Assembly (NCBI GenBank): GCA_023421675.1
Contig: JAEZTC010000011.1
Coordinates: 47,707-111,706 of the forward strand
Direction of reading: 5' to 3'
Length of the DNA: 64,000 nt
Source: Bacillota bacterium
Lineage (GTDB): Bacteria > Bacillota > Clostridia > Acetivibrionales > JANLFN01
The notes beneath the pieces were generated by a model, which had not been told where the DNA came from, ran no database searches, and saw only the letters and a list, made by a program, of their open reading frames with translations. Below, in pieces: positions 51,058 through 60,124 of this stretch (position 1 is its first letter; every line of letters starts with the position of its first letter). The translations under genes and the position numbers were made by a program.

Positions 51058-52401
51058 ATGAAAATACTTTTAATTGCTCCTGTAAAGGATTTAAATTCAG
51101 AAAAGAACACTGTCAAATCAATCCGGTTTCCTATGATTTCTTTACTATACATTGCAGCTGTTACACCCGAAATACATGACGTTAGGATAATAGAAGAGGA
51201 AGATGAAAAAATAGATTTCAGTTTAGACTGTGACCTTGTTGGAATTACAAGTATGACCGGTACTGCTATAAGAGCCTATCAAATAGCTGATGAGTTCAGA
51301 AAAAAGGGCAAAAAAGTTGTACTTGGAGGTATTCACCCTACGGTTTTACCAGAAGAGGCAAAGATACATTGTGACTCTGTAATGATAGGCGAAGCCGAGC
51401 CGGTTTGGAATGAAATGCTGCAAGATTGTGAAATGGATAGAATGAAGCCATATTATAATGGTGGCATTGCCAAATGTCTGGATGACTACCCTCTTCCAAG
51501 AAGAGAGCTTTTAAGAGGAAAAACCGCCCTCGGTTTGCAGCCTATAGTTACTTCAAGAGGCTGCCCATATTCGTGTGACTTTTGCAGTGTATGGAAATTC
51601 TTCGGCAAAAAGATAAGACATGTTTCTGTAGAAAATGTTGTAAGGGATATTCAAAATGCGAATACTTCTCGTTTCATGTTTCTGGATGATAACATTGTAG
51701 GTGACCAGATATATGCAAAGGAACTTTTTAGTGTACTTAAAGAACTAAATATACAGTGGGTTGGTCAGGCTTCAGTATCATTTATAAAGAACGCCGAATT
51801 ATTGAAGCTTGCCTCTGAAAGCGGTTGTAGAGGACTGTTTTTTGGGCTTGAAACAGTATCTGAGAAGAAAATGAAAAGATACAGTAAAAGTATGAAAAGC
51901 CAGGCAGATATTCTGGATGCAATATCAAAAGTTATGAGCTATGGGATTGTGTTTCACGCATCCCTTGTTTTTGGATTTGATGATGATGATAAATCAGTCT
52001 TTGATGAAACATTGGAATTCTTATATAAATCAAAGATTCCTTCTGCAACTTTTAATATACTTACACCATATCCCGGCACTGATGTGTATCAACGTTTGAA
52101 AGAACAAAACAGGCTGATAACAGAAGACTGGCAATTTTATGACCACTGCACTCCTACATATATCCCACGAAATATGTCGTTGGGAGATTTATATAATGGG
52201 TATCAGTATGTAAAGGAAAATTTCTTCAGTCTTAAAAGTACAATACACAGATTCCCTGCTAATTGGAGAAACCCAATTATTTTTACGCTTGCGAATATAG
52301 GTATGAAGAAGGAATTCGTATCTGAAAAGGATTTTGTTAAGAGAAGGCTTGAAAAACTTTATGAAATAATGGAACAAAAAATATTGTGTATGCCGTCATA
52401 A
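51058..52401 (+). CDS. B12-binding-domain radical SAM protein
   Basis: A 447-residue protein of class-B radical SAM type. N-terminal Rossmann cobalamin-binding domain (VGITSMTGTAIRAYQIAD, VLGGIHPTVLPEEA), then the radical SAM motif CPYSCDFC (about residues 167-174) with SRG before it, then the core barrel (GRGLFFGLET-type: GCRGLFFGLETVSEKK). The family includes methyltransferases and ring-forming enzymes; substrate cannot be told. Monocistronic, followed by an ECF sigma gene 70 bases later on the same strand. Its start region is unusual; see the preceding entry. Confidence 0.9.
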   Translation: MKILLIAPVKDLNSEKNTVKSIRFPMISLLYIAAVTPEIHDVRIIEEEDEKIDFSLDCDLVGITSMTGTAIRAYQIADEFRKKGKKVVLGGIHPTVLPEEAKIHCDSVMIGEAEPVWNEMLQDCEMDRMKPYYNGGIAKCLDDYPLPRRELLRGKTALGLQPIVTSRGCPYSCDFCSVWKFFGKKIRHVSVENVVRDIQNANTSRFMFLDDNIVGDQIYAKELFSVLKELNIQWVGQASVSFIKNAELLKLASESGCRGLFFGLETVSEKKMKRYSKSMKSQADILDAISKVMSYGIVFHASLVFGFDDDDKSVFDETLEFLYKSKIPSATFNILTPYPGTDVYQRLKEQNRLITEDWQFYDHCTPTYIPRNMSLGDLYNGYQYVKENFFSLKSTIHRFPANWRNPIIFTLANIGMKKEFVSEKDFVKRRLEKLYEIMEQKILCMPS

Positions 52402-52471
52402 AGATGTATATTTTTATTGTATTTTTACTGTCTGCAGTTATTTGATATGTAAAAGGGGATGATGGATATTA

Positions 52472-53014
52472 ATGACTGATGAGGAAATAGTTAAGCAGGT
52501 CTTGAATGGCAATATCCACATCTTTTCAGAGATTGTAGATAAGTATAAGGACTATGTTTTCAGTTTGATATACAGATTTACTTATAACTGCAGCGAAGCA
52601 GAAGATATATCGCAGGAGATTTTTATCAATATATACAAGAACCTTAACAAATTCCATGGAGGTTCGAAATTTTCCACCTGGATCTACCGGATTAGCTATA
52701 ATTTATGTATAGATTGGTACAGAAAGAATAAAAACAAACCTCCCGGTATATCATTTGATGACATTGCAGAACCGGTTGACGGTAATTTAAGCCCTGAAGA
52801 GAAGTTTCTTGAACATACCAAAGCAGCTGAACTACATAAATCAATTATGAAACTTGACAAAAAATATGTTGATGTTTTAATTCTCTTCTATTATCAGGAG
52901 CTATCGTATGAAGAAATTTCTGCCGTACTCGACTTACCCGTAAAGACAGTAGAAACACAGCTTTACAGGGGACGGAATCTATTAAAAAAAGACTTTGGAG
53001 TAGCATGGGGGTAA
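52472..53014 (+). CDS. ECF sigma factor (RpoE-like)
   Basis: A 180-residue ECF sigma factor with region 2 (AEDISQEIFINIYKNLNKFHG, KFSTWIYRISYNLCIDWYRK) and region 4 (LSYEEISAVLDLPVKTVETQ, followed by LYRGRNLLKKD). AAAAGGGG precedes it by a long 13-base spacing. The next two genes are a small membrane protein and a zinc-finger membrane protein, suggesting an ECF-anti-sigma-type operon. No obvious autoregulated ECF promoter motif was identified. Confidence 0.93.
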   Translation: MTDEEIVKQVLNGNIHIFSEIVDKYKDYVFSLIYRFTYNCSEAEDISQEIFINIYKNLNKFHGGSKFSTWIYRISYNLCIDWYRKNKNKPPGISFDDIAEPVDGNLSPEEKFLEHTKAAELHKSIMKLDKKYVDVLILFYYQELSYEEISAVLDLPVKTVETQLYRGRNLLKKDFGVAWG

Positions 53015-53020
53015 CTGATT

Positions 53021-53413
53021 ATGAAATATGATAAGTTTAATATGAACGACAGGCCAGAATTTCTACATAAGATAAAGGCTACTGAAAGCTTTACTAATAT
53101 GGTAATGAATTCAATTTACAAGCTGGGTATTCTGCACAGCAATCCAGCGGATGAAAAACTAAGGTCATGTTCTGCAAAGCTGTACAGAAGACTTGGCTTT
53201 AGTCTTGTATTAACCTCATGCATACTTATTGCAAGCTTTTTTGTACCTTTTTTACGAAATTACCAACCATATATATCGAAGAGTGTAAATACAAATATTA
53301 CACAACGCCAAAATCCCGAGTATAAAAAAGGATTTGCAGTTTTTGAAAATGACATAAAAGATTTATTCGGTTCAATAACAAATTCAGTTGTAAAAATAAA
53401 GGAGGGAAAATAG
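53021..53413 (+). CDS. Small single-pass membrane protein, possible anti-sigma factor
   Basis: A 130-residue protein with a cytoplasmic N-terminal 65 residues, one helix (about residues 66-84, GFSLVLTSCILIASFFVPF) and a short external tail. It starts six bases after the ECF sigma stop. Position and topology fit an anti-sigma factor, but the zinc-type HxxxCxxC motif is missing and no homology is evident. Role inferred from context only. Confidence 0.6.
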   Translation: MKYDKFNMNDRPEFLHKIKATESFTNMVMNSIYKLGILHSNPADEKLRSCSAKLYRRLGFSLVLTSCILIASFFVPFLRNYQPYISKSVNTNITQRQNPEYKKGFAVFENDIKDLFGSITNSVVKIKEGK

Positions 53414-54070
53414 ATGAATTGTAGAAATCATTCCGAAAGAGAAGCCCCACAGATATGCATTCATTGCGGCAAACCCATCTGTGATGAATGTTCCATAAAT
53501 ATAAAAGGGAAAAATTATTGTGCAGAATGTCTTGAAACATTCATTAATATTGCTTCTAATAATTCCGGTATTCATAAGAAAAATAAGATACTGACTTTTT
53601 TCCTTGGTTTTATTCCAGGAGTCAGTCATATGTATTTAGGCCTTATAAATAAAGGTCTTGCATTAATGGGGCTCTTATTTGTATCGTTGTTTTTAGCGAT
53701 ATTCTTTTCAGATTCATCCACACTTTATTGGTTCCCAGGCTTCTTCATACCGACATTCAGCCTGCTGTTCATCTCTTATAGCATATTTGATTCACTTGCA
53801 ATCGTGGATAGAATCAATTCCGGCGAATTGAAGTATGACGAATCATGGTATGAGCTTTCTGCAATAAAGCAAAAAATCTTTGCAGGTAAAAAAACAATAG
53901 GCATTATTATGATTGGAATAGGTTGGATTATTCTTTTCAGTATAATTATAAAGCCACTTGAAACAGTTATAATGGACAACCTGAATATAAACATCTCACT
54001 TACAAGCCTTATTATAGCCGTTGTATTGGTCATACTAGGTATTCTATTCATAAGAAAAGGTAAAAAATAA
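53414..54070 (+). CDS. B-box-like zinc-finger, multi-pass membrane protein
   Basis: A 218-residue protein with an N-terminal B-box-type Zn finger (CRNHSEREAPQICIHCGKPI, residues 3-22, and CDECSINIKG with CAECL), then a TM2-like region: IPGVSHMYLGLINKGLALMG near 67 and four more helices. Its ATG directly follows the 53021 stop (TAGATG). Such proteins of unknown function often sit beside sigma factors in clostridia. Probable third gene of the ECF operon. Terminator follows. Confidence 0.78.
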   Translation: MNCRNHSEREAPQICIHCGKPICDECSINIKGKNYCAECLETFINIASNNSGIHKKNKILTFFLGFIPGVSHMYLGLINKGLALMGLLFVSLFLAIFFSDSSTLYWFPGFFIPTFSLLFISYSIFDSLAIVDRINSGELKYDESWYELSAIKQKIFAGKKTIGIIMIGIGWIILFSIIIKPLETVIMDNLNINISLTSLIIAVVLVILGILFIRKGKK

Positions 54071-54075
54071 TTGAA

Positions 54076-54095
54076 GGGGGCTCAAAAGCCCCCCT
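54076..54095. terminator. Terminator between the B-box gene and glpK
   Basis: GGGGGCT CAAA AGCCCCC hairpin shared by convergent genes. Confidence 0.88.
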
Positions 54096-54112
54096 TAACA
54101 TATTCTATTAAC

Positions 54113-55609
54113 TCAAATATCCCATTTTGATGACCTTTCAACTGCTCTTTTCCAATTAGAATACTTATGTTCCCTGGTTTTGACATCCATTAGAGGGAAA
54201 TATACCTTATCCAATTCCCATTCCTTGCTGATTTCTTCACGGCTGTTCCATAATCCTGTTCCAAGTCCGGCAAGGTACGCAGCTCCAAGCGCTGTTGTTT
54301 CAATTATTTTTGGACGCTTAACCTCGATGTTCAATATGTCTGCTTGGAATTGCATTAGAAAAGGACTCACACTGGCACCGCCATCAACTTTAAGTTCCTT
54401 CAATTCTATACCTGAATCAAGCTGTATAACTTCAAACACATCCCTGCTCTGATACGCTATGGATTCGAGTGTAGCCCTTATAATATGCTCCCTCTTTGTA
54501 CCTCTTGTTATACCAACAATAGTTCCCCTTGCGAACATATCCCAGTATGGTGCACCAAGGCCTGTGAAAGCAGGCACAACATATACCCCGTCAGTATCTT
54601 CTACCTTAATCGCATCAATATCCGACTGTGGTGCATTTTTTATAAGTCCAAGTTCATCTCTAAGCCACTGTATAGCAGAGCCTGCATTAAATACACTCCC
54701 TTCAAGAGCATATTCCACCCCATCGCCAATATCCCATGCAATAGTTGTAAGCAGCCTGTTTTTTGATTTGACAGGAGTTTTTCCGGTATTCATAAGAATA
54801 AAACAACCTGTTCCATATGTGTTTTTTGCAGTACCTTTTTCAAAGCAATTCTGTCCAAACAGAGCTGCCTGCTGATCTCCTGCAATACCGCTGATTGGTA
54901 TTCTTACCCCCAGTATACTTTCAGAAATTTCGCCAATAACACCCGAAGATGGTACAACTTCAGGAAGCATTTGCAGTGGTATGCCAAGTATGCTTAAAAG
55001 TTCTTCATCCCAGCAAAGTGTATTTATGTTATAAAGCATTGTTCTGGATGCATTAGAATAGTCGGTTATATGAAATTCGCCGTCGGTAAGATTCCAAATA
55101 AGCCATGAATCTATCGTACCGGCAAGCAATTCGCTATTCATAGCTCTTTCCCTCAAACCCTCGATATTATCAAGAACCCATTTTATCTTGGTACCTGAAA
55201 AATAAGCATCAATTACAAGTCCAGTTTTTTGCTGTACGATATCCGTTAATCCATCAATTTTAAGATTATTGCAAATATCAGCAGATCTTCTGCACTGCCA
55301 TACAATCGCATTATGTACAGGTTTACCGGTATTTTTGTCCCATATGACAACTGTTTCCCTCTGATTTGCAACTCCCAAACAGGCTATTTCCGAAGGAGAA
55401 ATCCCTGATAATTTTACAGCTTCCCTTAGAACTTCCAGTTGCCCGTTCCAGATTTCCATCGGATCATGCTCAACCCATCCCGCATTGGGATATATCTGCT
55501 TGAACGGCTTGCTTTTAATCGCTGCAATACTTTTTGTATCTTTGTCAAATATTATAGCTCTTGAACTTGTCGTACCCTGATCAAGAGAAATTATATATCT
55601 CTTATTCAC
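54113..55609 (-). CDS. glpK: Glycerol kinase
   Basis: A 498-residue FGGY-family kinase that phosphorylates glycerol to sn-glycerol 3-phosphate. N-terminal SLDQGTTSSRAIIFDK, GVANQRETVVIWDK near 80, WVEHDPMEIW near 45 and GDQQAALFGQ near 243 are family signatures; the C-terminal FGGY block is GLGAPYWDMFARGTIVGIT. Length is normal. It follows glpP across a 187-bp leader that holds a terminator, so glpK is controlled by antitermination. No glpF or glpD is in the window. Confidence 0.96.
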   Translation of the reverse strand: MNKRYIISLDQGTTSSRAIIFDKDTKSIAAIKSKPFKQIYPNAGWVEHDPMEIWNGQLEVLREAVKLSGISPSEIACLGVANQRETVVIWDKNTGKPVHNAIVWQCRRSADICNNLKIDGLTDIVQQKTGLVIDAYFSGTKIKWVLDNIEGLRERAMNSELLAGTIDSWLIWNLTDGEFHITDYSNASRTMLYNINTLCWDEELLSILGIPLQMLPEVVPSSGVIGEISESILGVRIPISGIAGDQQAALFGQNCFEKGTAKNTYGTGCFILMNTGKTPVKSKNRLLTTIAWDIGDGVEYALEGSVFNAGSAIQWLRDELGLIKNAPQSDIDAIKVEDTDGVYVVPAFTGLGAPYWDMFARGTIVGITRGTKREHIIRATLESIAYQSRDVFEVIQLDSGIELKELKVDGGASVSPFLMQFQADILNIEVKRPKIIETTALGAAYLAGLGTGLWNSREEISKEWELDKVYFPLMDVKTREHKYSNWKRAVERSSKWDI

Positions 55610-55691
55610 CTTTTATCCCCCCGTAATCCTCTTATTCCATTATATCTTTTTTTATGGAGTAATATAATAAAAAGTTTAATTCTTTAAAGAC

Positions 55692-55734
55692 AAAAAGCCG
55701 CCCAAGCACAAGCAAAAACTATGTTTACGCGACT
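55692..55734 (-). terminator. Leader terminator upstream of glpK, probable GlpP target
   Basis: Minus strand: AGTCGC pairs with GCGGCT and an inner stem AAACATAG with TTGTGCTT, then TTTTT. It lies between glpP and glpK, 83 bases before the glpK start. GlpP is known to act on such leaders in the presence of glycerol 3-phosphate. Confidence 0.65.
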
Positions 55735-55753
55735 CCTAATCTTTGCATATATG

Positions 55754-55769
55754 TGGGGACGGTTCTCAA
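55754..55769 (+). repeat. Copy of a 16-bp motif shared with the right-hand edge
   Basis: TGGGGACGGTTCTCAA. It differs at one base from TGGGGACGCTTCTCAA at 63645-63660, same orientation. This motif is typical of the ends of REP-associated tyrosine transposase elements, as I recall them from clostridia. Confidence 0.5.
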
Positions 55770-55796
55770 CAATTATCATTTGAAGGGGATGATTCT

Positions 55797-56366
55797 TTAC
55801 AACTCCCAGAGCTCTTTTTTACCGGCAGCTGCACCCAAGGCGCCAGCTTTTATAATGTTGACTATGTCTTCCTTACTATCAATCAAACCGCCTGCTATAA
55901 CAGGTATATTCACTTCGCTGCAATACTGCTTCAAAACCCTGGGTATTATACCAGGTAAAATTTCTATCATATCAGGCTTATCTGATAAAGCAGTATTTAC
56001 AGCAGTTTCATATGACAGACTATCAACAAGGGACAGCCGCAGTATTGAAAACATACCCTTCTCTTTTGCATATTTTATATTATTACTTTCAGAAGTAATA
56101 ATACCATCAGGCCTTATGGTATCACAGATATAATCTATAGCTTCCCTGCCCTTTTCAAAGGTCTTGCGAGAATCAACATTAACTAATACATTTTTATCTT
56201 TAGCCTTTATTCTTTCAACAAGTCCCTTGACAGTTAATATATCTTCGTTAAGAAGAAAAATTGTTGTAACTGAGGATTCCAATGCTGCCTCGAAATCAAG
56301 CTGTTGTCTTACCGCTGCTATAATAGGGTTTTCTTCTATCTTGCCGATAATTTCACTATTCTCCAT
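55797..56366 (-). CDS. glpP: Glycerol-3-phosphate responsive antiterminator
   Basis: A 189-residue GlpP-type protein, a TIM-barrel-like RNA-binding antiterminator. Conserved segments are NPIIAAVRQQLDFEAAL near residue 13, VLVNVDSRKTFEKG, DGIITSESNNIKYAKEKGM near 88, EILPGIIPRVLKQYCSE and VIAGGLIDSKEDI. It binds glycerol 3-phosphate and stops termination in the leader of glp genes. It starts 11 bases after addA and precedes glpK. Its gene may come from the addBA transcript as well as from its own promoter. Confidence 0.92.
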   Translation of the reverse strand: MENSEIIGKIEENPIIAAVRQQLDFEAALESSVTTIFLLNEDILTVKGLVERIKAKDKNVLVNVDSRKTFEKGREAIDYICDTIRPDGIITSESNNIKYAKEKGMFSILRLSLVDSLSYETAVNTALSDKPDMIEILPGIIPRVLKQYCSEVNIPVIAGGLIDSKEDIVNIIKAGALGAAAGKKELWEL

Positions 56367-56377
56367 ATATACATCCT

Positions 56378-59300
56378 TTACAAATATTCAAGCATTTGGC
56401 CATTCCAGAACAGATAAATATACTTTCCTTTTATCCTTCTCCCAGTCAGTTTTTCCAATGCCAAAGCATAATATTCAATCTGGAGCCTATAACGTTCCCT
56501 TAATAATTCTTTATCACCCTTAGGTACAAAATCTGTTTTATAATCAAGAAGCACCAACCCATTTTCTGTTTCAAAATAACAGTCTATAACACCCTGCAAA
56601 AGGACTGTTTCATCTTCATGCTGGTCCTGAAGCTCTTTAAAAAGCTCTTTTGCAGACACTTCTATATTAAAAGGTACTTCCCTGTTCACTTCCTTTGCCC
56701 CAAGCATTTCTTGTCCAAGCTCAGAACAGAAAAAAGCATGAATTTTATTATAATCGACAGTATCAGCCTGCTGTCTTGTAAGCAATTCCATTTCAACCAT
56801 TTTATCTACCTGCTTTAATATTGGATCCGGCGCATATACATAGGATAAATCCAGATGCTGCATTACAAAATGAAGTACAGAACCTGACTGTGCAGAGTTA
56901 AGACCTATATCTTCATCCATAAAGGATGGTTTTTTTACAAGTGTTGTCGAGTAAGCATTAAATGGTGTTACGTCATCTTCGTTGTCAGGAGTAAAACGCT
57001 TTTTGAGTTCTGTAACCGAAACCTTTGCAGGTATTGCAGCTGCCTTTTTATATGAGTACTGCCAGTCAAGCCTTCTGTTTATCTCTTCATAATGCGGACT
57101 GTATTTTGTATTAATATCAATGTCATCACACCAGAGCACATTTTTTTCCTGTTCTTCAACAGCTATTGCATCCGTAGCGATAATTTCATCCTTCCTCCAA
57201 AAACGAATTGACCATATTGAAGAATCACTTAATTCATAATATTTCTCCATGCCAATACATTCCCTCAGAAGCGCACAGTCCTGGTGTCTTATAAGCGCAG
57301 GGCCCAACCAATCAAGATATTTTCTTGCATGGAGCATATCAAAAAACGGCAGTTTTTCATAGTCAATAGCTGCTATATCAGCCCATTTCTTAACCGTATT
57401 CTCAATATTATCAACACAGCCTGTAATTATAAGCTTTTCTCTCGCCCTCGTTAAAGCCACATAAAGCACTCTCATTTCTTCTGAAAGTGTTTCAACCTTA
57501 ATTTTATGCCTTACTGCCTGCTTTGGAAGTGAAGCATATGTAAGTCTTCTTTTATAATCTACGAAATCAGGTCCGAAACCAATATCCTGGTGGAGCAGCA
57601 TTTTCTTGTTCATATCCTGCATATTGAATTGTTTGCCGCAGCCTGAAACAAAAACAACAGGGAACTCTAAGCCCTTACTCTTGTGAATGCTCATAATTCT
57701 TATTACGTTCTCGTTTTCACCGAGGATTTTGGCGCTTCCCATATCTCCTTTGCTGCTTTTAAGCTTATTTATATAATTTATAAAGTTAAAAAGTCCTTTA
57801 AAGCTTGTTTCTTCAAACTGTCTTGCCCTCTCAAAAAGTATTCTGAGATTGGCCTGTCTTTGATTACCGCCCGGCATTGCACCTGCAAAGCTGTAAAATC
57901 CCGTTTCATTATACAGGTACCAGATAAGTTCATCCGTGGACATATAAAGAGATTTGTTTCTCCACTTTTCAAGGTTGTCCCTGAATTCCCGGCATTTTTC
58001 TGGAACTGTGCCATCACCTGTTTCAGTAAGCTTTATCAATGCTTCGAAAATAGAAGCATTTTTATCTGCAAGCCTTATATCTGCCAATTCATCTGGCGTT
58101 AAGGCTGCTATAGGTGATCTAAGCACTGAAAGCAGGGGTATATCCTGAAGCGGGTTATCAATGACCTGTAAAAGAGAAAGTATTATTTGGACTTCAGTGG
58201 TTTTGAAAAAACCTGTTGCAGTATCTGCAAATACAGGCATTCCTGCTGAGCTCATTTCTTCCACAAAAGTATCCGTCCAATTCATTGTTGTTCTTAGCAA
58301 TATTACAATATCCTTATATTCAACTTTTCTATAGCCTTTGATGGACTTGTCATATACCTTGAAATATTTTCCGTCTTTATCGGGTGATAAAAGCTGTTTA
58401 ATTCTTTTTGCTACTGCCTTTGCTTCACACCGTATTGAATCTGTCATTTCCTCTTCTTCACTGTAGGTTGTTTCAGCTTCATCATCCAAATCCGGATACT
58501 GTTCAGATAAACCATTTGTTTCGATAAGATGAAGTTCTGTTGCACCGCCGGTTATTGAAGCTTCTTCAGTCAGCTCGCTATATTCAGCTCCCAGATTCAA
58601 TTTTTCATCATTGTTATAATCTATTTCACCCACTGTAGCGGACATTATCTGTTTGAAAATAAAATTAACACTTTCTATTACTTCCTTTCTGCTTCTGAAG
58701 TTTTTAAAAAGCTTAATCTTTATATCTTTGCCTTCTTCCAACGAAAACCTATTATACTTTTCCAGGAATATCTCCGGCTTTGCTTGTCTGAATCTATATA
58801 TACTCTGCTTGACATCCCCTACCATGAACATATTTGGCGTTTCACTATCAGCTTTTGAAGCCATTCCTACAATAATTTCCTGAATAAGGTTACTGTCCTG
58901 ATATTCATCCACCAAAATTTCTTCAAACTTCTTCCTGTAATCATGTGCTACCCTTGAAGGCACCGGTTTGCCTGCTTCATCGGTTTCTGTAAGTATATTA
59001 AGACACAAATGCTCAAGGTCATTAAAATCAACAATAAGCTTTTGCCTCTTTTTTAAGGCATATCTGTTGCTGAAATCCTTAACAAGATTGGACAAACATT
59101 TTATCATGGGATAAAGGCTGGTCAAGTCTTTTAGGATTTCCTCCGAGCTGAGATTGAATAAGTCCTCACACATTTTTTTAGTTAGCTTTTTTGCATTGTC
59201 TCTTATCCCTTTGACAAATTCCTGCTTGGTCTTATCGGCATTTTTCTTGCAATTTGGCAGTTTGACAAATTCTATATTTGAAAAAGCATTGTATAAATCA

Positions 59301-60124
59301 TTCCAGCGTTGTGCGCAGCCGCAAATTTTTGTTAGCTTTTCAATGGCTGTATATTCTTCCATGAGTACAGGAAGGTATGGTTCGAGTCCTTCCGCAAAAC
59401 GTGCTGTTTCAATTGCTCTTCCCATTTTCTCCAGAACACCAGACAACTCTATTGAGGTGCTACTGACAATCACTCTGCCCCATTGTGTATTAAGAAAGTC
59501 ATAATCATCAGACAACTTAAACATTTCAGTCATATTATCCAGCCATTGGAACGTCCAGGGATAGCTCTGTACAAACTCAAAAAGGTTAAGAATCATATCA
59601 GCAATAGCCTGGTCATCCCGGTTACCGCCATAGCATTCCAGTAATTCAAAAAATTCTTCACTTAAAGACTCGTTTTCGTACACACTTTCCAGTAACTCAT
59701 CCAGGGCTTCCATTTTCAACAATGTACATTCAGTTTCATTCGCAATTCTAAAATTGGGATCTAACTCAAGGTTTTGTATGTTGTTTCTTATTACCTCAAG
59801 GCAAAATGAATGCATTGTCGTAATGCTTGATTTTCCCAAAAGTGTAAGCTGCCGCTGTAAAACCTTTGAACCCGGATTTGCTTCCAGCTCTTTTGAAAGT
59901 GCTTCCGCAATCCTTTCCCGCATCTCAGTGGCGGCGGCATTTGTAAACGTTACAACAAGCAGCCGGTCTATATCCACAGGTCTTTTAATATCTGTAATTT
60001 TCTTAATTATTCTTTCAACAAGTACGGCAGTCTTGCCGGATCCCGCAGCTGCAGCCACAAGGAGATTACAGTCTCTTTTTGTTATGGCGTCCAGCTGTTC
60101 TTTTGTCCATTTAGTATCACTCAT
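56378..60124 (-). CDS. addA: AddA, helicase/nuclease subunit of AddAB
   Basis: A 1248-residue superfamily 1A helicase-nuclease for double-strand break repair and Chi-stimulated recombination. Walker A AAAGSGKTAVLVERI near residue 31, helicase motif II VDEYQDSNLIQ near 410, ESMRVLYVALTRAREKL-type block EEMRVLYVALTRAREKL near 890, and C-terminal RecB nuclease motif VLLDYKTDF near 1195. Start ambiguity: ATG at 60124 with GGGTG before it, or GTG at 60133. It overlaps addB by eight bases or more. Length is normal for AddA. Confidence 0.95.
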   Translation of the reverse strand: MSDTKWTKEQLDAITKRDCNLLVAAAAGSGKTAVLVERIIKKITDIKRPVDIDRLLVVTFTNAAATEMRERIAEALSKELEANPGSKVLQRQLTLLGKSSITTMHSFCLEVIRNNIQNLELDPNFRIANETECTLLKMEALDELLESVYENESLSEEFFELLECYGGNRDDQAIADMILNLFEFVQSYPWTFQWLDNMTEMFKLSDDYDFLNTQWGRVIVSSTSIELSGVLEKMGRAIETARFAEGLEPYLPVLMEEYTAIEKLTKICGCAQRWNDLYNAFSNIEFVKLPNCKKNADKTKQEFVKGIRDNAKKLTKKMCEDLFNLSSEEILKDLTSLYPMIKCLSNLVKDFSNRYALKKRQKLIVDFNDLEHLCLNILTETDEAGKPVPSRVAHDYRKKFEEILVDEYQDSNLIQEIIVGMASKADSETPNMFMVGDVKQSIYRFRQAKPEIFLEKYNRFSLEEGKDIKIKLFKNFRSRKEVIESVNFIFKQIMSATVGEIDYNNDEKLNLGAEYSELTEEASITGGATELHLIETNGLSEQYPDLDDEAETTYSEEEEMTDSIRCEAKAVAKRIKQLLSPDKDGKYFKVYDKSIKGYRKVEYKDIVILLRTTMNWTDTFVEEMSSAGMPVFADTATGFFKTTEVQIILSLLQVIDNPLQDIPLLSVLRSPIAALTPDELADIRLADKNASIFEALIKLTETGDGTVPEKCREFRDNLEKWRNKSLYMSTDELIWYLYNETGFYSFAGAMPGGNQRQANLRILFERARQFEETSFKGLFNFINYINKLKSSKGDMGSAKILGENENVIRIMSIHKSKGLEFPVVFVSGCGKQFNMQDMNKKMLLHQDIGFGPDFVDYKRRLTYASLPKQAVRHKIKVETLSEEMRVLYVALTRAREKLIITGCVDNIENTVKKWADIAAIDYEKLPFFDMLHARKYLDWLGPALIRHQDCALLRECIGMEKYYELSDSSIWSIRFWRKDEIIATDAIAVEEQEKNVLWCDDIDINTKYSPHYEEINRRLDWQYSYKKAAAIPAKVSVTELKKRFTPDNEDDVTPFNAYSTTLVKKPSFMDEDIGLNSAQSGSVLHFVMQHLDLSYVYAPDPILKQVDKMVEMELLTRQQADTVDYNKIHAFFCSELGQEMLGAKEVNREVPFNIEVSAKELFKELQDQHEDETVLLQGVIDCYFETENGLVLLDYKTDFVPKGDKELLRERYRLQIEYYALALEKLTGRRIKGKYIYLFWNGQMLEYL

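Noticed and set aside
56618..59504. Several plus-strand ORFs of 60-140 residues inside addA
   Set aside because: All are antisense shadows of addA without ribosome sites or motifs.
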